Assembly: GCA_026419775.2 (NCBI GenBank)
Contig: JAOPGA020000148.1
Location: 1 to 22,000 of the forward strand
From: Acrasis kona
Taxonomy: Eukaryota; Heterolobosea; Eutetramitea; Acrasida; Acrasidae
Length of the DNA stretch: 22,000 nucleotides
Direction: 5' to 3'
Shown here: positions 8,185-15,187 of the stretch, one piece after another
How the letters are laid out: every line of letters begins with the position of its first letter
How positions within the stretch are numbered: position 1 is the first letter of the stretch
The notes under the pieces: model-generated
What the model was told of the DNA's origin: nothing
What the model saw: the letters and a program-made list of their open reading frames with translations, nothing else
The model's database searches: none
Position numbers and translations under genes: made by a program

Positions 8185-9307
8185 ATGAAATCAATCCTCC
8201 TGTTAATCGCGCTTCTGTCGCTATAATACCCTCACCCTTTCCAAGAGGGTTGTGGTTCGCAATGACGTCCCCAGAACAGACACGGACGGCAACATCATTA
8301 ATGCTCACGAAGGTTGCATCTACCAACACGAAGGTACATTCTACATGTACGGAACCGCATACGACGCTTGCCGCAATTCAAATCCATACTACTGCGATCA
8401 TAAATGTGGATACAACAAGAACAGATTCGTGCTCTACACATCAAATGACATGGTGACATGGACTATACGCAACAAAAATCTCATCCCAGAATTTGACAAG
8501 GACAGCGATCACAATTCCTACTGGATGCCCAACGTTGCCTACAATAGGGCGAGAAAGGAGTGGGTGATGATTTACTGGGACACAAAGACCATGGACAAAA
8601 ATTTATGCAACGTAAACAGAGCTGTTAGCAAAAACCCTGAAGGCCCCTTCACACCCACTGCGCCCATCTATCTCCATTCATGCAGGGGAGGTGGAAGCAC
8701 TGCCGGACTATGGGTGGATGATGACAATACTGCCTATCTCCGTCACGACCACCATGTCGGCGCTAATACTTTTATAGAAAAGCTCACCGACGACTGGTCC
8801 AACGGAACAGACACGTGGGCCACCGTAATTAATTCTCCAGTCAGACCCTACTTGGAGGGCGGAGGATTCTTCAAAAATCGTCAAACAGGAATCTACTATG
8901 TAATGGCTGGAAGTTTGTGCTGCTTCTGCTCTTGGGGCTCCACTGCCGAAGTCTTTTATGCCAAATCACCTCTTGGTCCATGGAAGTACCAAGGAAACAT
9001 TAACCAGTGTGCTGATGGTCGCAAAATAGACTGGGAGAAGGCGACTGATGACGCCACGAATCCATGTTCTCTCGACAATCCTGCTGGAACGAACTTCACC
9101 ATTCCTGCACAACAATTTAACTCAGTAGAGTTTTCTTACAATGGAGGAAGAAATTGGACTTTTCTCTTTTATGGGGAGCGATCTCAAACTGGTCCTGGAT
9201 CAGTAAAGAGCAACCAATTTCAAGCGTGGATTCCGCTGGAATTCGAATCAGATGGTATAAGATTGAAGCAGATGAAGTGGTTAGATCGATTTGAACTTGA
9301 GGTTTAA
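8185..9307 (+). CDS. Secreted GH43 glycosidase, exo-beta-1,3-galactanase-like (frame break after signal peptide)
   Basis: The frame open from 8207 to 9307 encodes a GH43 beta-propeller enzyme. Its order of motifs is DTDGNIINAHEGCIY, FYMYGTAY, LYTSNDMVTW, WMPNVAYN, GPFTPT, YLEGGGFFK, AKSPLGPWKY and a final W-x-P-L-E-F segment. This most resembles GH43 subfamily 24 exo-beta-1,3-galactanases, where the Glu in the YLEGGG-equivalent strand is the general acid. The many cysteines suit a secreted protein. A good signal peptide (MKSILLLIALLSL) starts at 8185 just after a purine-rich leader, but it is in a different frame and meets TAA at 8224-8226. The frames overlap at 8207-8223, so a +1 shift, a sequencing error or a 31-nt intron (8217-8247, weak GTCGCT donor) could join them. 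A canonical poly(A) signal lies at 9320-9325. Confidence 0.8.
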
Positions 9308-9319
9308 TTGTGTTTCATG

Positions 9320-9325
9320 AATAAA
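9320..9325 (+). terminator. Poly(A) signal of the GH43 gene
   Basis: AATAAA 12 nt after the stop codon. On the other strand the P450 gene has its own AATAAA at 9542-9547, 14 nt beyond its stop. The 254-bp gap between the two genes is therefore mostly outside both likely 3' UTRs. Confidence 0.55.
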
Positions 9326-9541
9326 AATAACGAATCTCTGCTAACAATACTTTAGAACAATAAAGTCCATTTACGAGGGAATTATTCTGAATTGAGTTTG
9401 GTGTTTTGTTGTCTCCAGAGTTGTCTAAACAATAAATTTCAATGGAGTGAATGTATGCTGGTGTCCCGTAACTGACAGCATCATTGAACGGAGATAGCCA
9501 CGTGATCAATGGAAATTGTGTTTTAAGAAGAGTTAAGAATC

Positions 9542-9547
9542 TTTATT
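9542..9547 (-). terminator. Poly(A) signal of the P450 gene
   Basis: AATAAA on the minus strand, 14 nt after the P450 stop codon. Confidence 0.55.
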
Positions 9548-9561
9548 ATACCACATCCGCA

Positions 9562-11100
9562 TTATTGTCTAGTGGAGAGATTAACAGCAAAGTCCTTATT
9601 CACATCAAGTGCCGCTTCCAAGTTGATTTGGCCTGGTTGAAGCTTTACAACAAACTTGATCAAAAATTTCGCAAGGAACAACTTTTGCTCGATCAAACTG
9701 AAGTTGTTCCCAAGACAGACTCTTGGACCTGCACTGAAAGGTATGTGAGCAAAGCGATGAATCTTCTTTGCTTCCTCTCCTAACCATCTTTCAGGTCTAA
9801 ATTGTTTCACATCCTGTCCATAATAGACATCAGAATGTTGAACACTATAAACACTGGGAGTGACCATTGTACCTTTTGGAATACGATATCCACATAAAGT
9901 GACATCCTGTGTGGTGACTCTTCCCTGGAGAATGGCGGGTGGATGTAATCTCATTGTCTCTTTGATGAATGCATCCATGTACTCCATTTTTTGTAACAGG
10001 TCCAGAGTTAGGTTCTCAATGTCACCACTCACGACATCAAGTATCTCTTCGTAGAGTTTTTGTTGCACCTCAGAGTGCAATCCAATTCTGTATAATTGGA
10101 AAGCAAGAGTTGCTGCTGTCGTCTATGTTTGATTAATGAAAAGTATAACTGCTTTGCTAACCTCATGACCGGCTACAAAAAAGAGAACAGTGTTGTCTCT
10201 TAATTCTCTGTCGCTAAGCTGATTTTCCGAGTCTTCGAGTTGAGTTTTCACCATCATGTCTAGCAATGTTTCTTGTTTGTCGGTCCCGTTCTTGTATTTG
10301 TCGTGTGATTTTCTGATTAAACTGTAAATGAAATCATCAAAGATTTTAAGGTGTTGATTGAACTCCTTGTTGAACTTGGTTGGAAGTTTAGTCAAGAAGG
10401 GTAGCACGGTGTATAGTGGCTTGAATGCATTGCTCATCATGAAGTAATAGCTGTCTGTGACTGTGTTGAGTCTGCTGTCTTGTGCTCCAAAGTCCTGCCC
10501 TAGCACCGTTGTGCCCAAAATATCCACAGTCATATTGGTGAGATTCTTTGGAACATTGACCGGTCCGTTTTGACGCTCTGCATTTTTGATGAATTTATCC
10601 ACATGTTCCTCAAAAGCAGGGTAGAATTTGCCTATATCATAGAAAGCAGGGTTGATCACATGTCTTTGCTTCTTCCATTCATCGCCGTCGATGACCGCAA
10701 GGTTGTTTCCGAAAAAATTCGAGGCGTAGTCTCCAAACCCACTTGAAAGAAACAAAGGATACTTTGGATAAGTAATCGAATGGAGCATGATTGTTTTTAT
10801 TGCTTCTGGATTTATAACGATAACGTTTCCAATAAAACCAAGATACGAATGGAAGATGCCGTCGTCCCTTCCATGTTTCTGGTATGATTCAAACTCGCTG
10901 AAGGTCGGTGCTCTGACACCTGAATAAAACTGTTTCAACAGATTGGTAAATGCAGTAAGTATTCCCACAGTCTGTAATGTATCGTGTTTGGCTCTCTCAT
11001 CCACTTTCTTGAACTTGCTTGTAACCTTTTTGTCTACCACAATCGAAGAGATATACAAGATCAGAGTCAAGGAAAGTAAGGCAACAATCAACTCAATCAT
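9562..11100 (-). CDS. Cytochrome P450 monooxygenase
   Basis: There are two exons, 10162-11100 and 9562-10122, separated by a 39-nt intron (10123-10161, GTTAGC...TAG). They give a 499-residue microsomal P450. The N-terminus is a hydrophobic ER anchor (IELIVALLSLTLILYI). The I-helix oxygen-binding motif is AGHETT, cut by the intron exactly between E313 and T314 in phase 0. The ExxR pair is E368/R371 (KETMRLHPP), followed by FRPERWLG and the heme loop FSAGPRVCLG with C449 as thiolate ligand. All core motifs are intact, so the enzyme should be functional with a P450 reductase partner. The N-terminal half (HVINPAFYDIGKFYPAFEEHV) looks like CYP3/CYP4-type class II enzymes, but neither family number nor substrate can be given. 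The start at 11100 is the ATG just before the anchor. Confidence 0.95.
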
Positions 11101-11448
11101 CGTTGATTTTTTAGCTTCTTAATATTAAATTTAATCAGGCACCCTGGGAATTTATGTCAAAATTTCACCGATAATTGCCCGCAGAAACTTCTTTTTTGAT
11201 CGTATAAGGAAGGTCTTCTCAAAATCTATTTTTATTCGGAACCTTTCAATCGTTCACGTAGACACATCGTGTTATTCCAATGGAATATGGTTGCTGTTGG
11301 ATAGCTTAACCATGATTTTTGGGAATCATTTATATTTCTAAGAAATGGTGTTAATAATATGCTATATTATGATACTATAGACCTCTTAAAAGAAGTCTCA
11401 CAGATTATAAGTAAATTTTGGAACTTGATTGTAAAATATTGTTCTTGG
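11101..11448. promoter_or_regulatory. Divergent promoter region of the P450 and F-box/LRR genes
   Basis: 348 bp between outward-facing starts, if the F-box/LRR gene starts at 11449. The right part (about 11340-11400) is AT-rich with TATA-like runs. An open frame in phase with the LRR gene reaches back to an ATG at 11359, so part of this segment could be coding. No RNA gene or repeat is recognisable. Confidence 0.45.
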
Positions 11449-12600
11449 ATGGGACAAACACCTTCCATATGTTGCGTGGAACCTGAGGCTGAGGAGGATG
11501 GGGAAGATAACGAGTATTCTGAGATCCCTTTGCCTTTGGGTCTAGATGAGGACACTCTTTTACACGTGTCATTATTTATGGATTCAACCAGTTGGATAAG
11601 ATTCTTAAGTACATGCAGGTCAATGAATAAATACAAATCTGTACAGAGATTGAACATAAACAAGGAATATACAGTCAATGAAAATGCAAGCGATAAAGAC
11701 ATTAATAATGCCTTCGTAAAAAACTTAAAAGACTTGTCAATAAATGCAACAAAATACAATCCACACTCGAAAAATAAAAACTGGAACCTCTTCAAGGACG
11801 TTCGGCAGTTGAAAGTATTAATATGTGATGATGATGAACTAAGAATCATTTCAAATGTTCAATCATTAACAATCTTACATACTGAAAAAATAACAGACCA
11901 TGGTCTATCCCACCTGTCTGGAATTCATACTTTGATAATTACCTCCTGCTATACAATAACAGATGAGGGTTTATCCTACCTTAAGGGCATTCACACTCTA
12001 AATATATCTAATTGTAGACAGATAACAGAAAAAGGTCTTGTGCATCTCAGCGGTATACACACCTTGAATGCCTCCTTCTGCCACAACATTCAGGATGAAG
12101 GTATGTCCCACATCTCAGGTGTTCATACTTTAGATCTTTCTCATTGTTCAAAAATAACGGATGTTGGTTTGTCTTTTCTTAGTGGTGTGCATTCGATAAG
12201 AATTAGTAATTGTCCTTTTGTAACCAGTGCTGCTTGTCGTTATCTTTCTCAATCTTATCAGGTTGACTTGTGTTATTGTGAACTTTTGACTGACATCGGA
12301 CTTGCCAATCTTATAAACATTCATACTTTGAAGCTATTCAAGTGCGATAGTATTACAGACAATGGTCTCTTCTATCTCTCTGATGTACACTCTCTAACTA
12401 TTGTTCAATGCGACATTACAGATAGGGGACTAGCACACCTCTCAAATGTTGATACTTTGAGCATACACAGCTGCAATAAGATTACAACAGACGGAGTTAA
12501 GAAACTCACCGGTGTCCGAAAATTAAATGTTTCTGGTTGTGAAAACTCGTGCATTATTCTTAATTCTAAGGAAGTTGAACATTCAGATACAAACAAGTAA
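11449..12600 (+). CDS. F-box / leucine-rich-repeat protein, possibly N-terminally lipidated
   Basis: From the ATG at 11449 the product is 383 residues. It opens MGQTPSICC, which fits an N-myristoylation signal (Gly2, Ser6) with adjacent cysteines for palmitoylation. An acidic stretch follows, then an F-box at about residues 28-65 (LGLDEDTLLHVSLFMDS, continuing to CRSMNKY). Residues 136-364 (11854-12540) hold about ten leucine-rich repeats with a 22-residue period of the cysteine-containing type (GIHTLNISNC-x-ITxxGLxxL). F-box/LRR proteins are substrate adaptors of SCF ubiquitin ligases: the F-box binds Skp1 and the LRR arc binds the target. The eighth repeat is one residue short and the sixth is the most diverged. 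An upstream in-frame ATG at 11359 would add 30 residues and bury the lipidation motif. I prefer 11449 for that reason; the choice is uncertain. Confidence 0.85.
   Translation: MGQTPSICCVEPEAEEDGEDNEYSEIPLPLGLDEDTLLHVSLFMDSTSWIRFLSTCRSMNKYKSVQRLNINKEYTVNENASDKDINNAFVKNLKDLSINATKYNPHSKNKNWNLFKDVRQLKVLICDDDELRIISNVQSLTILHTEKITDHGLSHLSGIHTLIITSCYTITDEGLSYLKGIHTLNISNCRQITEKGLVHLSGIHTLNASFCHNIQDEGMSHISGVHTLDLSHCSKITDVGLSFLSGVHSIRISNCPFVTSAACRYLSQSYQVDLCYCELLTDIGLANLINIHTLKLFKCDSITDNGLFYLSDVHSLTIVQCDITDRGLAHLSNVDTLSIHSCNKITTDGVKKLTGVRKLNVSGCENSCIILNSKEVEHSDTNK
11854..12540 (+). repeat. Tandem 66-bp LRR-coding repeats
   Basis: About ten tandem units with a 22-codon period in the F-box/LRR gene. The repeating protein core is HTL-x4-C-x-ITD-x-GL. 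DNA identity between units is modest, so the expansion is not recent. Confidence 0.85.
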
Positions 12601-12609
12601 AAAATTCAA

Positions 12610-12657
12610 TTTATTCTAGTAGTGCTTCTGTAAATTACGCACAATGTTTTCAATAAA
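12610..12657. terminator. Interlocked convergent poly(A) signals
   Basis: The 61-bp gap between the LRR stop (12600) and the tRNase Z-like stop (12662) holds AATAAA on the minus strand at 12610-12615 and on the plus strand at 12652-12657. Each signal lies next to the other gene's stop codon, so the two transcripts should overlap at their 3' ends. Confidence 0.6.
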
Positions 12658-12661
12658 TTCA

Positions 12662-13483
12662 TCATTTTTCTAAGAAGGGAGTCACATTCGGTATGTTCTC
12701 GTTTTTAAAAAAGTCCTCTATTTCGCTCTTCTTTAGAGCACTGCTGAAGTGAATTAGCATAAATGTTGTGTCCTTCATATTTTCAACGTGTGGCTTTAAT
12801 CCACTCCAATATGTGTGGCCTTTGGAAGATTCTTGCTGCCCTGTAAGGAATGTACATTCACAAATAATTAGTGGGAATTTTTTTAGATTGTCCTTGTTTT
12901 GTTCAAACACTTCAGGAGTTGAATCTCCCAGGAAAGCAAACAAAGGGATAACAACAGATTCGTTGATTTGTACATTATTCTTCCTTAGTTCGGCAATTTC
13001 CTTCCCTGTAAGTCCTTTGTATTCCTCCTTCAGCCTATTTCTCTTCTCATAGAACAGATATCCAACGCATGGTACAGGATGAAAACATCTAATCACTTCC
13101 ACGGTGACCGTCCTTTTTCCGGCATACTCGAAAGTATCACCGTATTCCACTGGCCTCAACTCAAATTTAGTGGGAGCATTGAGATCGCAATCGTTCAAAT
13201 TTTGTGCACCTTGCAAATATGTACGGTAGAACTCGACACTGGCTCCTGGCGTATAGATTGGTAGCTTTGTACCTCGCCTCCCGTAAAAATATGGCACCAT
13301 AAAACTGTGATCAGAGTGCGAATGTGTAATAAACATTGCTGAGGGCTTCATGTCCATTATTATTCCTGCATCCAAGCAAATTCCTAATTCTGGAACATAA
13401 AAACCTGTAGCATCTCCTGCTCTGCTGTAGCCTTGAAATGTGAGGTCGTTGATCTTTATTTTGTTAACCTGTGCAGGAGGCAT
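12662..13483 (-). CDS. tRNase Z-like metallo-beta-lactamase-fold protein
   Basis: The product is 273 residues from the ATG at 13483. The metallo-beta-lactamase motif is THSHSDH (HxHxDH), preceded by LCLDAG. It is followed by CFHPVPCVGYLFYE (third metal His), a substrate segment EYKGLTGKEIAELRKNNV that is characteristic of ribonuclease Z (L-x-G-K-E-I-x-x-L-R), FLGDST (metal-bridging Asp) and a final His in IHFSSAL. Short-form tRNase Z cuts the 3' trailer from precursor tRNAs; length (about 270-360) and motif order fit. It lacks an obvious mitochondrial presequence. The distant relatives in plants and protists that carry these motifs are often only 'RNase Z-like', so activity is likely but not certain. 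The open frame continues to 13555 without another ATG. Its start faces the ECO1-like gene. Confidence 0.82.
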   Translation of the reverse strand: MPPAQVNKIKINDLTFQGYSRAGDATGFYVPELGICLDAGIIMDMKPSAMFITHSHSDHSFMVPYFYGRRGTKLPIYTPGASVEFYRTYLQGAQNLNDCDLNAPTKFELRPVEYGDTFEYAGKRTVTVEVIRCFHPVPCVGYLFYEKRNRLKEEYKGLTGKEIAELRKNNVQINESVVIPLFAFLGDSTPEVFEQNKDNLKKFPLIICECTFLTGQQESSKGHTYWSGLKPHVENMKDTTFMLIHFSSALKKSEIEDFFKNENIPNVTPFLEK

Positions 13484-13619
13484 GGTAATAGTAAATGTTG
13501 ATATTCTAGAATTGAAATTCTCATTCCTTTTCAAACAAGACAAGAGCACGAACAATTACAACGGAAATGAACCAAAAATTTCCACGTCTTTGAGGAAATT
13601 TGGTTTACTTAACAGCAAA

Positions 13620-14171
13620 ATGAAAATGAAATACCAAACATTCAACACCGCTATCAGTAAGAGTCAACGAGATTGTATAGTTTTGGATAATGGATGCGGA
13701 TACGTTCTCATGATGGACAACCAATCAAGAAGTGCATCGGTCAAAAATAAATGCATACAAATCAAAAACATAGTAGACGATTGGATTGGAATTTATCAGA
13801 GCGATGATGAATTTTCGAAGAAGCAATATAAACTGTTTGTATACGTAGACGAAACATTTAAGGTTCTTGGATGTCTTGTGGCAGAGCGCACATCTACAGC
13901 ACAACAATTTGCGTACAATGAAGAAAATGGAACTCGTCAATTATTAATAACAGACAAAGAAAAAAAGGTTGTTATGGGCATAAGCAGAATTTTCGTTGAT
14001 CTGGAACATCGACGAAAGGGCATCGCAACGACCCTTTTGGAGTCAGCCCGAAAACATATGATATATGGCTACCACTGCAATAAGAACAGGTTGGCATTTA
14101 GTCACCCTACCTCAATGGGGCATGAGTTCGCGAAGCACTACATGCAAAAACACAACTATTTGGTCTACTAA
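13620..14171 (+). CDS. ECO1: ECO1/ESCO-type cohesin acetyltransferase with degenerate zinc finger
   Basis: From the ATG at 13620 the product is 183 residues. The C-terminal half is the ESCO acetyltransferase domain: MGISRIFVDLEHRRKGIATT (acetyl-CoA loop), KHMIYGY, AFSHPTSMGHEFAKHY and the terminal NYLVY all match Eco1/ESCO proteins. These proteins acetylate Smc3 to establish sister-chromatid cohesion in S phase. The region where the family has a C2H2 zinc finger can be aligned (MKMKYQTFN, continuing to SQRDCIVLDNG), but the usual Cys and His ligands are not there. The frame stays open upstream to ATG 13482, giving 229 residues and a weak PIP-box-like STSLRKFG. That ATG overlaps the start codon of the tRNase Z-like gene on the other strand. 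I prefer 13620 for its AAAATG context. The poly(A) signal is at 14223-14228. Confidence 0.85.
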   Translation: MKMKYQTFNTAISKSQRDCIVLDNGCGYVLMMDNQSRSASVKNKCIQIKNIVDDWIGIYQSDDEFSKKQYKLFVYVDETFKVLGCLVAERTSTAQQFAYNEENGTRQLLITDKEKKVVMGISRIFVDLEHRRKGIATTLLESARKHMIYGYHCNKNRLAFSHPTSMGHEFAKHYMQKHNYLVY

Positions 14172-14192
14172 GCCATCAAGTATTATACCCAG

Positions 14193-14228
14193 CCCTTTTA
14201 GTGATAAAGGGATAAATGTATCAATAAA
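14193..14228 (+). terminator. 3'-UTR hairpin and poly(A) signal of the ECO1-like gene
   Basis: A 6-bp perfect stem (CCCTTT 14193-14198 with AAAGGG 14206-14211) and 7-nt loop lie 21 nt after the stop codon, followed by AATAAA at 14223-14228. The stem is not the histone-type processing hairpin; its role is unknown. Confidence 0.5.
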
Positions 14229-14372
14229 TTGTTTAAATTCGAATGATGTTGTAGTTCTTTCTTTACAGAGCTTAGGAGCGTATGATGGTGGGGCAGTGTG
14301 TTTTCTGTTGTTTCTTACACCGTCTACGAGTAAATGGTGAGTTCAGTTGAATGGCGATTTGATCGAGTTTTT

Positions 14373-14426
14373 CACGACATTGGTCTAAGATCTGAAAGGG
14401 CGTGGGTTTAAATCCCACAGTCGTCA
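14373..14426 (+). pseudogene. tRNA-Leu-like remnant, lacking the anticodon arm
   Basis: The 3' part is a clean tRNA end: a leucine-type variable piece (TCTGAAAGGGC), T-arm GTGGG-TTTAAAT-CCCAC (14402-14418), acceptor strand AGTCGTC (14419-14425) and discriminator A. It is followed by a TTTTT pol III terminator at 14428-14432. The 5' side keeps CACGACA (14373-14379), which still pairs with five bases of the 3' acceptor strand, then TTGGTCTAAG from the D-loop. The rest of the D-arm and the whole anticodon arm are missing, leaving 54 nt instead of about 82. It is most simply a tRNA-Leu gene shortened by internal deletion. It cannot decode, but it could still be transcribed. Confidence 0.65.
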
Positions 14427-14582
14427 ATTTTTGCATGTCAACATTTAGATAGATGCATTATGTGGTCTTGTGTGAGCTGCTGCTTATCTCGTTCATATCT
14501 GTGACGAAAAATTCAAAAGCTCAACAAGATCAAAAGGTAGACGGACATGTCAAGCGCCTGGTTAAAGGATCTTTCAACATAG

Positions 14583-14609
14583 CTTAATTGCCAATTATTG
14601 GTAATTAGG
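14583..14609. repeat. 27-nt near-perfect palindrome
   Basis: Thirteen base pairs around a single central base (14596), with two G-T pairs and no mismatches. It lies between the tRNA-Leu remnant and the tRNA-Ser gene. It might be a binding site for a dimeric factor or a cruciform; function is unknown. Confidence 0.7.
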
Positions 14610-14664
14610 ATCTTAAGACATTGCAACTCTATAAAAAGATTTGTTTCTTAACTTACGTAAAATA

Positions 14665-14745
14665 CGCATCGAGCAGGGTTCGAACCTGCGCGTGTTTCCA
14701 CAACAGATTTCAAGTCTGTCGCCTTAACCACTCGGCCATCGATGC
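14665..14745 (-). tRNA. tRNA-Ser(UGA): tRNA-Ser (anticodon UGA)
   Basis: An 81-nt class II tRNA gene on the minus strand. Acceptor strands GCATCGA and TCGATGC pair fully (7 bp), and the discriminator is G, as in eukaryotic tRNA-Ser. The D-arm GCC-GAGTGGTTAA-GGC contains the A box and the anticodon stem is ACAGA/TCTGT with loop CTTGAAA (anticodon TGA). A long variable arm has a GTG/CAC stem, and the T-arm is GCAGG-TTCGAAC-CCTGC with B box GGTTCGAACCC. There is no intron. A TTTT pol III terminator follows within 6 nt (14659-14662). All arms are intact, so it should be functional and read UCA (and other UCN) codons. Confidence 0.97.
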
Positions 14746-15187
14746 TTAGTATTAAGTGTTTAGTATTATATTAGTTTCTATAATAATTTTAGTGACATTA
14801 ATGTTATTACATCTGCCACAATACAACTTTATGGACACCATAAGCAGTAAAATTACCTCTTGCAGGGATGGGTGTTACAGTGTCTTCTAAGACATTGATA
14901 CATCACCGAGCTGGAACACTTTTAATTCATTCAAATGTGCGCATGTCCCAATATTGTTGTAATATCAACTACTGAGTGAGGAATCCTCCTAAGATTTGAT
15001 TCAATAATGAATTTTATTTTGGTCATAATCAATACATGTCAAGATCGTTTTTCGGTGGTTACCTAAAATGCTGCGGATTTCCGCTCGTTACAAAATTCTT
15101 GAGGAAAAACGACACAATGCGGAAAACCTCATTGAAAAATTCAACAGTTTCATAAATTTGTGTCAAACAATCTTTGGAATAAACAAA
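14746..15187. other. Intergenic segment between tRNA-Ser and the ABC transporter
   Basis: 442 bp, AT-rich, probably holding the promoter of the ABC transporter and the upstream flank of the tRNA gene. I see a short inverted repeat (ATTCA/TGAAT, about 15000-15013) and a repeated TTAGTATTA motif near 14746-14770, but no RNA gene. From 15068 a frame is open in phase with the transporter, so 15068-15187 could be coding if the upstream ATG is used. Confidence 0.5.

Noticed and set aside
9315-9540. Minus-strand open frame of about 70 codons downstream of the P450 gene with protein-like composition
   Set aside because: It has no ATG, no recognisable motif and no splice sites that would join it to the P450. 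It may be a relic, but I cannot support it as a gene.
13482-13619. Extension of the ECO1-like gene to an ATG at 13482
   Set aside because: The added 46 residues show only a weak PIP-like motif and the ATG lies in a poorer context. It is kept as an alternative, not as the main call.
14540-14575. A stretch (GCGCCTGGTTAAAGG) resembling a tRNA D-arm, which with the tRNA-Leu remnant upstream could suggest a permuted tRNA gene
   Set aside because: The acceptor strand does not pair with the 3' half at 14419-14425, no anticodon arm is present, and the A-box match is poor.
15068-15187. Upstream in-frame ATG of the ABC transporter adding 40 residues
   Set aside because: The extra segment does not resemble ABCB N-termini, and the ATG at 15188 has the AAAATG context seen at other starts here. 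Not excluded.
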